This document shows, piece after piece, positions 1 to 7,980 of a DNA stretch of 64,000 nucleotides. The translations under genes and the position numbers were made by a program. The stretch comes from Rhizobium leguminosarum. Its GTDB lineage: Bacteria > Pseudomonadota > Alphaproteobacteria > Rhizobiales > Rhizobiaceae. The stretch is taken from positions 248,001 through 312,000 of the forward strand of contig NZ_CP025014.1 in assembly GCF_002953715.1 (NCBI RefSeq), read 5' to 3'. How positions within the stretch are numbered: the first letter of the stretch is position 1; each line of letters opens with the position of its first letter. Under the pieces are notes generated by a model, which was not told the DNA's origin, searched no databases, and saw only the letters and a program-made list of their open reading frames with translations.

Positions 1-113
1 GGCTGGCGCTTGGCGCCGGCAGCTATGCCTCGATCCGCAAGGCGCTGGTCGAGCGGTTGGCTGAGCTCAACGCCTTCAAGGAGGTGACGATTTCCGCGGA
101 TGTCGATGCCTGA
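1..113 (+). CDS. 3' end of an unidentified protein (partial)
   Basis: The window opens inside a reading frame that closes with TGA at 111-113. The visible 36 residues begin LALGAGSYASIRKALVER and end in SADVDA. I do not recognise the family from this tail. Codon use is typical of the surrounding high-GC genes, and a strong GC-rich inverted repeat follows directly, which fits the end of a real gene. Confidence 0.55.
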   Translation, partial: LALGAGSYASIRKALVERLAELNAFKEVTISADVDA

Positions 114-135
114 CCGCGACCAGCAAATGTCGCTA

Positions 136-169
136 CCGGCGCCGGCCGGGTCGATGTCAGCCGGCGCCG
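136..169. terminator. GC-rich inverted repeat, possible terminator
   Basis: The arms CCGGCGCCGGC (136-146) and GCCGGCGCCG (160-169) can pair around a 13-base loop, just downstream of the stop codon at 111-113. There is no clear T-run, so this may be a weak or Rho-assisted terminator, or simply a palindromic spacer. Confidence 0.35.
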
Positions 170-231
170 TATGTCCAATCCTGCAATTTGCGCTATACGC
201 GCGGTTGGCTGCCCAGCTCTGAATTCGAGGG

Positions 232-564
232 ATGATGATAACTGCGGAGACGAGCAGCGTCCCAGGGTTCGTCGCAGAACTCGTGAGGGCGGCGAATGAG
301 GTCGACCGCCTGACCGCGAGCGAAATCGAGAGCTTGTTGCTTCGTGCGATGATCACGGTGCGCGATCTGCGCGAGCAAGCTGGCATCCCTGGAGGTGGTA
401 CTGAACACGATGCAATCGTCCGCCTGGATATCGTCGCAAAAGGCGTCGTCACATTTTCCCAAGCGAATATCTCGGCAACCCTTCGCGAAGCGGCAGATAT
501 GGTCCGGACTCTCTGGATCATCGTCGACAGCGGGACCGTTGTGACCTTGAAGCCGTCGCGGTGA
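232..564 (+). CDS. Hypothetical protein, 110 aa
   Basis: I do not recognise a named family. The protein is soluble, mostly helical by composition, and has no signal peptide or membrane segment. Residues 5-50 look like a helical segment (SEIESLLLRAMITVRDLREQ) and the C-terminal part is hydrophobic with a MVRTLWIIVDSG stretch. The start MMIT could be either of two adjacent ATGs. It stands alone between a possible terminator and a convergent lipoprotein gene. Coding character is good, but the function is unknown. Confidence 0.6.
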   Translation: MMITAETSSVPGFVAELVRAANEVDRLTASEIESLLLRAMITVRDLREQAGIPGGGTEHDAIVRLDIVAKGVVTFSQANISATLREAADMVRTLWIIVDSGTVVTLKPSR

Positions 565-716
565 TCGGGTTCCGGTGCGATCCAGACTAGCAGCTTCTCG
601 GGGGATGGGGCCGGCATTTGCGATGGACATGGGGCCCTTGCGATTGATCGTTATCCAAAGAGAGCACGGCGAAGATGCCCATGACGCGAGATCGGACGTC
701 GAGCGCCACTCCTATC

Positions 717-1070
717 CTATTGCCCGCCCAGTTTCCAACTATCACCAGACGGGCAGACCACGCCGTTGAAGCGCGTCATGCCGTCAAGCGATTGCCGACT
801 GGTTACAAAACCGCGACATCCGTCCGGCCCATCGTTACTGGCATCGATCTGTTCGATAATGCCCGCGCTTCCGGTCGATGGGTTGGCCCAAGCAAGCGCA
901 GTTGCACCGACAGCACCGCGACCGACAGTATCTGCGATTACCGCCTGATCGGTCAAAGGCGTCTGGTGCTGAATTGCTGACTGGGCGATGGGCGTCTCAA
1001 GCGGCTCGATATGCGAGCATGCCGCCAAACCCGCTATGCCCATTGCCGAGATGAAATGCTTCGGATTCAT
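717..1070 (-). CDS. Small outer-membrane lipoprotein
   Basis: The 117-residue product starts MNPKHFISAMGIAGLAACS, a type II signal peptide with lipobox LAAC, so the mature protein should be lipid-anchored at the cysteine near residue 18. The body has a short Gly/Ala-rich stretch (GRGAVGATALAWANP) and a C-terminal CRGFVTSRQSLDG...NGVVCPSGDSWKL region. That resembles the end of small surface lipoproteins of the RT0821/Lpp0805 kind found in rhizobia. The family assignment is from memory and moderate; the lipoprotein nature is read directly from the sequence. Confidence 0.65.
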   Translation of the reverse strand: MNPKHFISAMGIAGLAACSHIEPLETPIAQSAIQHQTPLTDQAVIADTVGRGAVGATALAWANPSTGSAGIIEQIDASNDGPDGCRGFVTSRQSLDGMTRFNGVVCPSGDSWKLGGQ

Positions 1071-1310
1071 CGCTCGGATAAAGCGCTTTGCCTGTTGTGT
1101 TTCAAGTTACTAATAGTTCACAATCTGGCGAGGTCTGAAGAAAACGTGGTCACTTGGAGCGGCGCGAACGTGTTCTCCAAAGTGTGGTCTAGAGGCCGTC
1201 AATGAGCTTGGGGCCCGAAAGCTGCGATTTCGAAGCTTCGGACGACGTCGATTTACCAATTTTTCCGACCTGCCTGTTTACGCTGTCTTCGCTCAAAAGA
1301 GGCGGCGATA

Positions 1311-2099
1311 ATGGACCCCGCTGGGAACCTCCGAAACGACATCGAAGCAGCACTGCTTCGCCAGAACTTGACCGCTTGGCAGCGCGCCTTTCTGGCCGAT
1401 ATTCACGCTCGTCTCGAACGATCCGGCGGGCAAGCTCGTCTTTCCGATAAACAATGGCGGAAGATTTTCGAAATTCTCGGCCGGCCGAATAATGTGATTG
1501 CCCTGCCGCCGGCGGTTGGCAGCAGGTATCGGTATCGTCCCGTGGCCACGAAATCGTTCAGGCCTCATTTTGGCCGCGCGGCCAGACGGTTGAAATGGCG
1601 TCTTCGAAACGTAGCCATCGGATTTCTAGTCGTTGCCGCAGTGGCCGTTGGACAGCAAGCGTTCGATTTCGGGCGAGGACAATTTCAGTCGGCCCCAGTG
1701 ACAATGCAAGCATCGCAGACGCAGGACTTTACGGTTACCGACGGAGACACCGTTCACGTTGTTGGCGAGGCGGCAGGGACCAGGCTAATCGGCTTCAATA
1801 CGCCAGAAAAGTTCTCGCCCCAGTGCGAGTACGAACGCCGGCAGGGCGAGCGGGCGTCGGCACGACTTCGGGAACTGGTCGCCCGCGGCAGTGCCCGGCT
1901 GACGAAGGTCGCGTGCGCGTGTGCGCCAGGTACTGAGGGTACGAAGAAGTGCAACCATGGGCGCTATTGCGGCACCCTGCTGGTTGACGGGAAGGATGTC
2001 GGCAGCATTCTTGTCAGCGAGGGCCTTGCAGTACCATTCGTCTGTGGCAGAACGAGTTGCCCGCCAACGCCTCGGCCATGGTGCAGGGGCAACCCATGA
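1311..2099 (+). CDS. Membrane-anchored thermonuclease (SNase-like)
   Basis: The protein has 262 residues. Residues 1-55 form a conserved cytoplasmic helical region (QRAFLADIHARLERSGGQAR), followed by a basic linker and a single membrane segment near 97-115 (NVAIGFLVVAAVAVGQQ). A staphylococcal-nuclease fold follows from about 135, exported to the periplasm. Seen nuclease elements are TVTDGDTVHVVG, TRLIGFNTPEKFSPQC (catalytic Arg and Glu region) and CNHGRYCGTLLVDGKDVG (second catalytic Arg). Several paired cysteines suggest disulfides. SNase enzymes cut DNA and RNA using calcium. A paralogue with the same N-terminal block is at 21806-22531. Confidence 0.85.
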   Translation: MDPAGNLRNDIEAALLRQNLTAWQRAFLADIHARLERSGGQARLSDKQWRKIFEILGRPNNVIALPPAVGSRYRYRPVATKSFRPHFGRAARRLKWRLRNVAIGFLVVAAVAVGQQAFDFGRGQFQSAPVTMQASQTQDFTVTDGDTVHVVGEAAGTRLIGFNTPEKFSPQCEYERRQGERASARLRELVARGSARLTKVACACAPGTEGTKKCNHGRYCGTLLVDGKDVGSILVSEGLAVPFVCGRTSCPPTPRPWCRGNP

Positions 2100-2170
2100 A
2101 TTTAGGCACTTCGTCTAGGGGGCCAGATCCTTCTTCTCCAGGCGAAGGGCGCAAAAGATGCTAGAATGCG

Positions 2171-2293
2171 ATGATTGCTCGGAACGTTGCAGATCGGATC
2201 TTCGATTTGCGTCGTTTAGTTCCGCTTACTGCTATTCTGGTGGCTTCCGTCCTCGGCGGCTGCGCCTATTATTTCACGCCGCACCTCCCATAA
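2171..2293 (+). CDS. Small lipoprotein, 40 aa
   Basis: A short frame reads MIARNVADRIFDLRRLVPLT followed by AILVASVLGGCAYYFTPHLP and a stop. The stretch LVASVLGGC is a convincing lipobox, so the product may be a very short lipoprotein of the entericidin-size class. It sits in the gap between the thermonuclease and the ClpP-like gene. No strong ribosome-binding site is visible. It could be spurious, but a hydrophobic core ending in LGGC is unlikely by chance. Confidence 0.4.
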   Translation: MIARNVADRIFDLRRLVPLTAILVASVLGGCAYYFTPHLP

Positions 2294-2460
2294 AGCATAC
2301 AGTGATCGAGTATGATTCCTGCCTGGGGATCGCTGCAGGATAGCGCTCTTTAGTCCGGCCGGATCAGTTTGCATTTGTAATTAACCGCGTCACGATTTCT
2401 ACTTTGACTTTTCTCACAAGAGACCGCTTACTCGTTAGAGGGTGGTAGGGGTTTGCTCAA

Positions 2461-3591
2461 GTGCGTGGTCTGTGGCTCGCGTGTTTCCTTCTGTTTTCGT
2501 GGCTATCCCACGCTTGGGCCGCGAACATTCAGATCGAAAAACTTAAAGACGATATCTCTCTGATTTCGGTAGTAGGTGAGTTCACCGAAGGAGATGACGC
2601 ACATTTCAAGAACCTTGCCATAACGACTGACAAAGCCGTCGTGTTCTTCGACAGCCCGGGCGGCTTGGCAGGCGTTGGGATGGAGATTGGACGTACAATT
2701 TCCATCAAAGGGTTCGCGACAGGGGTCGATCGCAATGCGGTGTGCGCTTCGTCCTGTGGACTTGCATGGCTCGCTGGCAAAATTCGCTTCATAACGCCGA
2801 CGTCAAAGGTCGGCTTCCATGCGGTTTTCAAAGACGACGCGGGACAGAAAGACGTCAGTAGCGCGGGCAACGCCCTTGTCGGGTCGTATCTTCAGCAGCT
2901 TAACCTGAACGCCAACGTCATCGTATATGTGACCAACGCTGCACCAGGGGCTATGCAGTGGCTGACGGCAGACGATGCCAAGCGGATTGGCTTGGAGATC
3001 GACCTGCTCACTGATGATTCACCTCCGCAGGCCGGGCCGGTTCCGTTCGGTGGAGACGCTAGCGCCAGCTATGCACCGACGACGGTCACCATCACGCCTC
3101 CGCCCCAACCGCAGGGGCCGGCTTGGCGACTCTACGAATATACCGACCTCCCTGGCTATGATTTGCCTGGCATGCCGCTCAAGGTCTTCACGGCCGAAGA
3201 CTGCAAGCTCGAGTGCGATGGCAATGATCGTTGCCGGGCTTTCACCTTCAACGAAGCGCACAACGTCTGCTTTCTCAAGGGAATGGCCTCGGAAGCCATG
3301 CAGTTCTCAGGTGCCGTATCTGGCTACAAAGGCAGCGATGGAGACATTCGTCGCATCGGGCATGATTTCGGCCCCTCGCTGCAATTCCGCACTAGCAGAA
3401 ACGTGGAGATCACGGGCAAACCATTCGCGAAATTCAATGGCTCGACGTTGGACGCATGCCAAGACCAGTGCATAGCAACGGCGGCGTGTGAAGGCTTCAA
3501 TTATTACCGCAACGGCATGTGCTTCATGTTTAAGGTTCGGAAACCAACCCGCAACAACTTGCTTTCCGTGGCGGGGAGCCGAACGAATTGA
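2461..3591 (+). CDS. Secreted ClpP-like protein with two PAN domains
   Basis: GTG start; residues 1-21 are a signal peptide ending SHAWA. Residues 22-190 resemble the periplasmic ClpP/SppA-type fold found in many rhizobial secreted proteins: VVFFDSPGGLAGVGMEIGR, then NAVCASSCGLAWLAG with the presumed nucleophile Ser, then VGFHAVF with the His. After a Pro-rich linker, two PAN/Apple-like domains follow (about 215-285 and 300-370), each with the CxxxC...CxaFtf...CfLK cysteine pattern. PAN domains bind proteins or carbohydrates, so the protein may process a ligand at the cell surface. It overlaps the next gene by 4 bases. Two further ClpP-like paralogues are at 58.5-61 kb. Confidence 0.75.
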   Translation: MRGLWLACFLLFSWLSHAWAANIQIEKLKDDISLISVVGEFTEGDDAHFKNLAITTDKAVVFFDSPGGLAGVGMEIGRTISIKGFATGVDRNAVCASSCGLAWLAGKIRFITPTSKVGFHAVFKDDAGQKDVSSAGNALVGSYLQQLNLNANVIVYVTNAAPGAMQWLTADDAKRIGLEIDLLTDDSPPQAGPVPFGGDASASYAPTTVTITPPPQPQGPAWRLYEYTDLPGYDLPGMPLKVFTAEDCKLECDGNDRCRAFTFNEAHNVCFLKGMASEAMQFSGAVSGYKGSDGDIRRIGHDFGPSLQFRTSRNVEITGKPFAKFNGSTLDACQDQCIATAACEGFNYYRNGMCFMFKVRKPTRNNLLSVAGSRTN

Positions 3592-3923
3592 AGTATTGGG
3601 CTATTGGTGCAGTTGCACTCCTTTCGGCTGTGGCATTGGTCGCCGAGCCCGTGTCGGCTAACACGCCCTGCAGCGGCCGAAAAGGCGGTATCGATCACTG
3701 CCAAGGTTCCACATTTATTTGTCGTGACGGATCGGTGAGCGGCAGCAAGAAGTCGTGCGAGGCCACGATGGGTACGGTTGGTATTCTCGGATCGCAGGCT
3801 GAAGAAATGGAGCCCACGCTTTCGGGTGATTGCTCATGTCGGGGCTGGAACCACTGCACGGGGCCGAGAGGAGGTCACTACTGTCTGACGGACAGCGGAG
3901 CCAAAAGCTACATTCGCAACTAG
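3588..3923 (+). CDS. Small secreted cysteine-rich protein
   Basis: The start is a TTG that overlaps the previous stop, which implies translational coupling with the ClpP-like gene. The 111-residue product has an N-terminal signal peptide (about 1-24, ending VSA). The mature part has about eight cysteines (PCSGRKGGIDHC, FICRDGS, KKSCEA, CSCRGWNHC, HYCLTDSG). The pattern recurs in short secreted proteins of rhizobia, but I cannot give a function. The disulfide-rich composition suggests a stable periplasmic or extracellular domain. Confidence 0.65.
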   Translation: MKYWAIGAVALLSAVALVAEPVSANTPCSGRKGGIDHCQGSTFICRDGSVSGSKKSCEATMGTVGILGSQAEEMEPTLSGDCSCRGWNHCTGPRGGHYCLTDSGAKSYIRN

Positions 3924-4460
3924 ACCCGATCGACGATGCTGACAACGAGTGCAAGTTGGATTCCTCGTTGACGGAATTTTCGAGGCGGGCCCTCTTTGTG
4001 AGGTGGACGAAATCGCCGCCAGACATCCCTGAAGATAATCCCGACCGCTTTCTTCGATGCCATGAGACCCGATCCGTCTGGCCTGGCCAGTGTTCGGGTT
4101 CGAAATCGAGGGTCGCTTGGATGAAAATCCAGATCGGGGCCGTGTCCCGGAAGTTCTTGGCAAATGGGGCCGTCGCCTTGGTGTCGCTCTCGTAGATGTC
4201 GATCGCGTTGTTGACGTGCACGAAACTCGAGAAGCGTTTCTTCTTGGCCACCGGAGCGCGCAGCATCCAACTGTTGTTGAAGACGTAATGCGGGTCGTCG
4301 GCAACGTGGGTTGCCGCGAATTTGAACAGTTGGCCGCCAGTGTGCAGGTCGTGGGTGGGGCCAGGCTTTCGCTGGTTCCAGCCCTGATTTCCGTAGACGT
4401 AGAAATAGCCCGATCGTCCCACCTGCACTCTCGGAACGGAAGCGGCGTCGGTTTAACGGC
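3924..4460 (-). pseudogene. Possible gene remnant, unidentified
   Basis: On the minus strand the frame read from about 4428 downwards begins MQVGRSGYFYVYGNQGWNQR and continues naturally to about 4040 (FVHVNNAIDIYESDTKATA, ATLDFEPEHWPGQTDRV). It then loses protein-like character and runs into the opposite-strand gene ending at 3923. No good start codon or ribosome-binding site is visible. I read it as the truncated or frameshifted remains of an enzyme gene, or a short gene whose 3' end is lost. The family is not recognised. Confidence 0.3.
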
Positions 4461-4506
4461 GCTGCATAGCGTAGCACCTACAGCCGGGCTGTTTCTTGCG
4501 CAGAGC

Positions 4507-4521
4507 GCGAAAGTGTTTCCC
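4507..4521. promoter_or_regulatory. Recurrent GAAAGTGTTT motif, copy 1
   Basis: GCGAAAGTGTTTCCC matches the core of near-palindromic sites at 11577, 13311, 19279 and 21407. It lies about 225 bases before the first intact gene of the catabolic island, so it may be an operator or promoter element for it. See the finding on the shared motif. Confidence 0.4.
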
Positions 4522-4668
4522 TTTGTGAGGCCTTTTTCCCGAAGTTCAAGAAGTTAAGTTTTGACCCACGGCGGAGGAATGCCGTTGGGAGGATTTCATG
4601 AGCTTCAATTTGTTTTGCCGGGTCGGCCTTGTTCTGCCTGCCTAACAAGGCGTCGAGCCCCTGCAGTC

Positions 4669-4685
4669 GGGAAACATGATTTCCC
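4669..4685. promoter_or_regulatory. Perfect palindrome GGGAAA-N5-TTTCCC
   Basis: GGGAAACATGATTTCCC has perfect 6-base arms around a 5-base centre and lies 61 bases before the Dabb gene start at 4746. Arms of this kind are typical of a dimeric repressor operator. It resembles, but is one base longer than, the GGAAA-N4-TTTCC sites elsewhere in the island. Confidence 0.4.
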
Positions 4686-4745
4686 AAGACCTCAACCGAG
4701 CCGGTCCTCCGGCAGTCCAAAACTCAAAAATCAAGAAGTAGATCG

Positions 4746-5084
4746 ATGATCAAGCATATCGTCATGTGGGACGTCCGTGGGGAAAGCGCCGAGGAAAAAC
4801 AGGCCGCCGCCTTCGACCTCAAGGCAAAGTTCGAGAGCCTCCGCGGGGAAATCCCCGGACTGTTGTTACTTGAGGTCGGCATCGACTTCTCTCGCGTCGA
4901 TTACGCCTGCGATGTCGTGCTCTATTCCGAGTTCACGGACGAAGCGTCCCTTGAGGGCTACGCAACTCATCCCGCGCACCTGCGGGTCAGGGATTCCCTG
5001 AAGGACGTCCGGATCGCCCGACACCAAGTCGACTATTCCCCGTTCAAGAGCGCCAGCGCGCATGCAACGCCGACTGAGGCGTGA
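4746..5084 (+). CDS. Dabb family stress-responsive A/B barrel protein
   Basis: The 112-residue protein begins MIKHIVMWDVRG. It has the Dabb pattern: N-terminal strand with HIVMWD, central LEVGIDFSRVDYACDVVLYSEF, and YATHPAHLRVRD near residues 75-90. Dabb proteins are small dimeric ferredoxin-fold barrels. Some act as cyclases or isomerases, and many sit in catabolic operons as accessory enzymes. It is the first intact gene of the catabolic island, 14 bases before an ABC-transporter remnant. A precise reaction cannot be assigned. Confidence 0.8.
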   Translation: MIKHIVMWDVRGESAEEKQAAAFDLKAKFESLRGEIPGLLLLEVGIDFSRVDYACDVVLYSEFTDEASLEGYATHPAHLRVRDSLKDVRIARHQVDYSPFKSASAHATPTEA

Positions 5085-5098
5085 AGGCGGAGGAACCT

Positions 5099-5388
5099 AT
5101 GACCATGACGATCACGCAGTCCCAAGACCTCATGTCTTCGCCGGTCCTGAACGTCCGAGGCCTCCGCAAGACCTATGGCGGCGTCGTCACTCTGAAGGGT
5201 GTCGACTTCGACCTGATGCCGGGCGAAATCCACGGGCTGTGCGGGGAAAACGGAGCCGGCAAATCGACCTTGGTCAAGATTCTCGGTGGTCTTGTCGCCC
5301 CGACGGAGGGATAAATCGCAGTCGACGGCGTCTCACTCAAGGGCGGCCGCCGAACCGACCCTCGGCTGATCTCGATCGTCCATCGTGC
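5099..5388 (+). pseudogene. 5' remnant of a sugar ABC transporter ATPase
   Basis: Preceded by a good GGAGG site, the frame begins MTMTITQSQDLMSSPVLNVR. It runs through LRKTYGGVVTLKGVDFDLMPGEIHGLCGENGAGKSTLVKI, which contains an intact Walker A, and stops at TAA 5312-5314 after about 71 residues. In the same frame beyond the stop, IAVDGVSLKGG still resembles the next strand of RbsA/MglA-type ATPases. A full family member has about 500 residues, so more than 80 per cent is gone. The next recognisable sequence belongs to a substrate-binding protein. Confidence 0.8.
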
Positions 5389-5537
5389 TCCAGTCGCCGA
5401 TCGACGATGGCGTCTACGCCGCCCAGGCCGTCGCTGACGTCGTCGACGGCAAGACGTTGAGAAGAACCCGCTTCCTGCCGCATGAGATCATTACGAAGGA
5501 CAACGTGAAGGATTGCTACACGGCCAACGGGAAGTGA
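5389..5537 (+). pseudogene. 3' remnant of a sugar ABC substrate-binding protein
   Basis: In the frame closing with TGA at 5535-5537 the sequence reads IDDGVYAAQAVADVVDGK and then LPHEIITKDNVKDCYTANGK. This is the characteristic end of RbsB-like sugar-binding proteins (an AAQAAVDVLDGK-type helix and a TKDNVD segment). Only about 48 residues remain, fused directly to the ATPase remnant. It differs from the end of the intact binding protein at 13392-14402, so it came from a separate transporter. Confidence 0.7.
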
Positions 5538-5628
5538 TCGACGCAGGCTCGGTCGCGGCGTGCGAGCTGCTACCGCTCCATCCGAGCTGACCCCTGAGGG
5601 AGAGCGATGACGATGAAAGGAAAAGTCC

Positions 5629-5913
5629 ATGCTCTTTGCGGTTCATTGCCTTGACCATGCGGATGGCCTGCCACGCCGCCTGGCGAACTACGACGCCCAC
5701 AAGGCATATCTCTCCGCGGGCGCGGTGAAGACCATAATCTCGGGACCGCTTGTCGCCGATGATGGCGAAACCATGATCGGCTCGCTCTTCGTCTTCGAGG
5801 CCGACAAGATCGACGACATAATCGCGTTCAACAACGACGACCCGTTCGCCCACGCCAATGTCTGGCGGCAAGTGGACATCAACCCATTCTTGAAGCGCGT
5901 CGACAATCGCTAG
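5629..5913 (+). CDS. YciI family protein
   Basis: The 94-residue protein begins MLFAVHCLDHADGLPRRLAN and has the YciI hallmarks. These are HKAYLSAG with the conserved histidine, a GSLFVFEADK strand, NNDDPFAHANVW (the DPf..agv motif) and a C-terminal NPFLKRVDN. YciI domains have a dimeric ferredoxin-like fold with a His-Asp pair. Family members act as small hydrolases or dehalogenase-like enzymes (muconolactone-type chemistry) in aromatic pathways. Its position directly before maleylacetate reductase fits such a role. Confidence 0.85.
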   Translation: MLFAVHCLDHADGLPRRLANYDAHKAYLSAGAVKTIISGPLVADDGETMIGSLFVFEADKIDDIIAFNNDDPFAHANVWRQVDINPFLKRVDNR

Positions 5914-5961
5914 GAACGCAGGAGGTCCGGTCCGATCGAGGCCGGAATTCGAGGAACCAAC

Positions 5962-7023
5962 ATGCAGTCTTTCGTCTATAACGGCCAGTCGGCCAGAGTG
6001 ATTTTCGGGTCAGGAACGTTGGCCCAGCTTCCCGCGGAAGTCGATCGTCTCGGGCTGAAGCGGGTCTTGGTACTGGCGACGCCGCCGCAGGCCGAGGATG
6101 CGGAGAATCTTTCCGCGCTTCTGGGCGCGCGTTCGGTCGGTGTCTATTCTCAAGCGACTATGCACACACCCGTGGACGTGACCGATGACGCGATGAGGGT
6201 CGTGGCCGACAAGAACGTCGACGGCCTGATCGCAGTCGGTGGCGGATCGACCACAGGGTTGGCCAAGGCGATCGCGCTGCGGACCGATCTGCCTCAGATC
6301 GTCGCCCCGACCACTTATGCCGGATCGGAAATGACCCCGATCCTTGGCGAGACCAAGGACGGGCAGAAGGTCACGCAGAGCAGCCCGAAGATTCTTCCGG
6401 AGGTTGTCATCTACGATGTGGACCTCACCCTCACCCTTCCCGTCGGCATGTCGGGCACCAGCGGCATGAACGCCATCGCCCATGCGGTCGAGGCTCTCTA
6501 CGCGAAGGAGCGGAATCCGGTCGTGTCGCTGATGGCGCTGGAGGCGATCCGGGCCTTGGCACGGTCGCTGCCGCTTATCCACGACGATCCAGCCGATCGC
6601 GACGCGCGGGCCGACGCGCTCTATGGCGCGTGGCTCTGCGGCATCTGTTTGGGTTCCGTCGGCATGGCTCTCCATCATAAGCTCTGCCACACGCTGGGCG
6701 GCTCGTTCGATTTGCCACATGCGGAGACCCACACCGTCGTCCTGCCGCACGCGCTCGCCTACAACGCGCCCGCCATCCCCGAGGTGATCGAAAAACTCCG
6801 GGACGTGCTTGGCCACCAGGACCCCGCTGCGGCGCTTTTCGAACTCGCGGGACGGATCGGCGCGCCGAGGTCTCTGAGAGAGATCGGCATGCCGGAACAC
6901 GGTGTCGAGGTGGCGACCGAGCGCGCACTGGCCAACCCGTACTGGAACCCCCAACCATTGGAGCGCGACGGCATCCGCGCGCTCATCGCCCGCGCCTATG
7001 CGGGCGAGGCTCCGGCCATTTGA
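5962..7023 (+). CDS. Maleylacetate reductase
   Basis: The 353-residue protein belongs to the iron-containing alcohol dehydrogenase superfamily, at the usual length for maleylacetate reductases. It has the N-terminal FVYNGQSARVIFGSGTL, a nucleotide-binding VDGLIAVGGGSTTGLAKAIA, and TTYAGSEMTPILGET, which is typical of the maleylacetate branch. The histidine-containing helix region is ALHHKLCHTLGGSFDLPHAETH. The enzyme reduces 2-maleylacetate to 3-oxoadipate with NAD(P)H, the step after ring cleavage of hydroxyquinol. The dioxygenase gene follows after 33 bases, so both reactions are encoded side by side. Confidence 0.9.
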   Translation: MQSFVYNGQSARVIFGSGTLAQLPAEVDRLGLKRVLVLATPPQAEDAENLSALLGARSVGVYSQATMHTPVDVTDDAMRVVADKNVDGLIAVGGGSTTGLAKAIALRTDLPQIVAPTTYAGSEMTPILGETKDGQKVTQSSPKILPEVVIYDVDLTLTLPVGMSGTSGMNAIAHAVEALYAKERNPVVSLMALEAIRALARSLPLIHDDPADRDARADALYGAWLCGICLGSVGMALHHKLCHTLGGSFDLPHAETHTVVLPHALAYNAPAIPEVIEKLRDVLGHQDPAAALFELAGRIGAPRSLREIGMPEHGVEVATERALANPYWNPQPLERDGIRALIARAYAGEAPAI

Positions 7024-7056
7024 TGGCGAGCAATTCGGGCCGAGGAGGATAGAAAA

Positions 7057-7980
7057 TTGTCTGAGATGAGCCAAACCGAAAGGTCGAAGCCCAAGTATCC
7101 CTATTTCGAGGAAGAGACCTCGGTCGACGTCGTCAACGCGAGAATGGGGCCGGACGTCGATCCACGCCTGCGCGAGGTCATGTCCGTTCTGGTGAAGCAC
7201 CTCCACGCGGCGATCAAGGAGATCGAGCCCACGCACGAGGAATGGCTCCAGGGGATCAAATTCCTCACCGAGGTCGGGCAGATGTGCTCGGATTGGCGTC
7301 AGGAGTTCATATTACTTTCCGACACCCTCGGCGTCTCGATGCTGGTCGACTCCATCAACCATCGCCGCCCCAACGGTGCGACAGAAAACACGATCCTCGG
7401 GCCGTTCTATGTTCCAGCGGCTCCGCGCTACGCCAACGGGATCAATATTTGCCTGGACGGCAAGGGCGAGCCGATGGTCGTGCGCGGACATGTCGTCGAC
7501 ACCGATGGCAAGCCGATCGCCGGCGCTCTCGTCGACGTCTGGCAAACCAATGACGACGGCTTCTATGACGTGCAGCAAAAGGACGTGCAGCCAGATTGGA
7601 ACCTCCGCGGCGTGTTCACCACGGAAAACGACGGCTCTTACTGGTACCGGGCGGTCAAACCCCGCTACTACCCAATCCCCGACGATGGTCCGGTGGGCAA
7701 ACTGCTGGGTCACCTGGGCAGACATCCCAACAGAGCCGCGCATATCCACTTCATCGTGAGCGCGCCGGGCTATGACCCTGTCATCACCCACATCTTCACG
7801 CCGGACTGCCAGTTCCTCGCGGAAGACTCGGTTTTTGGCGTCAAGGACTCCCTCATAGCGGACTTCCAAAAGGTGACCGATCCGGCACGGGCGTACGAAC
7901 TCGGATTCGAAAGCCCCTTCTGGGCGGTCGACTGGGATTTCGTCCTCGCCGCGAAAAAAGACCCCGCGAAAGAGAAATGA
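7057..7980 (+). CDS. Intradiol ring-cleavage dioxygenase, probably hydroxyquinol 1,2-dioxygenase
   Basis: The start is TTG, chosen because GGAGG lies 8 bases upstream (7044-7048); an in-frame ATG lies three codons later. The 307-residue protein has an N-terminal dimerisation region and the intradiol core: NTILGPFYVPAAPRY, GALVDVWQTNDDGFYDVQ, LRGVFTTENDGSYWY, KPRYYPIPDDGP and RAAHIHFIVSAPGY. The Tyr-Tyr-His-His iron(III) ligands are visible in GFYD, RYYPIP and AHIHF. The gene pairing with maleylacetate reductase points to hydroxyquinol as substrate (product maleylacetate) rather than catechol. The stop overlaps the next start by 4 bases. Confidence 0.88.
   Translation: MSEMSQTERSKPKYPYFEEETSVDVVNARMGPDVDPRLREVMSVLVKHLHAAIKEIEPTHEEWLQGIKFLTEVGQMCSDWRQEFILLSDTLGVSMLVDSINHRRPNGATENTILGPFYVPAAPRYANGINICLDGKGEPMVVRGHVVDTDGKPIAGALVDVWQTNDDGFYDVQQKDVQPDWNLRGVFTTENDGSYWYRAVKPRYYPIPDDGPVGKLLGHLGRHPNRAAHIHFIVSAPGYDPVITHIFTPDCQFLAEDSVFGVKDSLIADFQKVTDPARAYELGFESPFWAVDWDFVLAAKKDPAKEK

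Noticed and set aside
4600..4648. Short leader peptide (MSFNLFCRVGLVLPA) before the catabolic island
   Set aside because: A ribosome-binding-like GGGAGG precedes it, but there are no clusters of regulatory codons and no attenuator hairpin pair; it may be chance.
6010..7236. 408-residue frame antisense to maleylacetate reductase
   Set aside because: The reductase and dioxygenase are clear on the plus strand, and the antisense frame is low-complexity Arg/Asp-rich.
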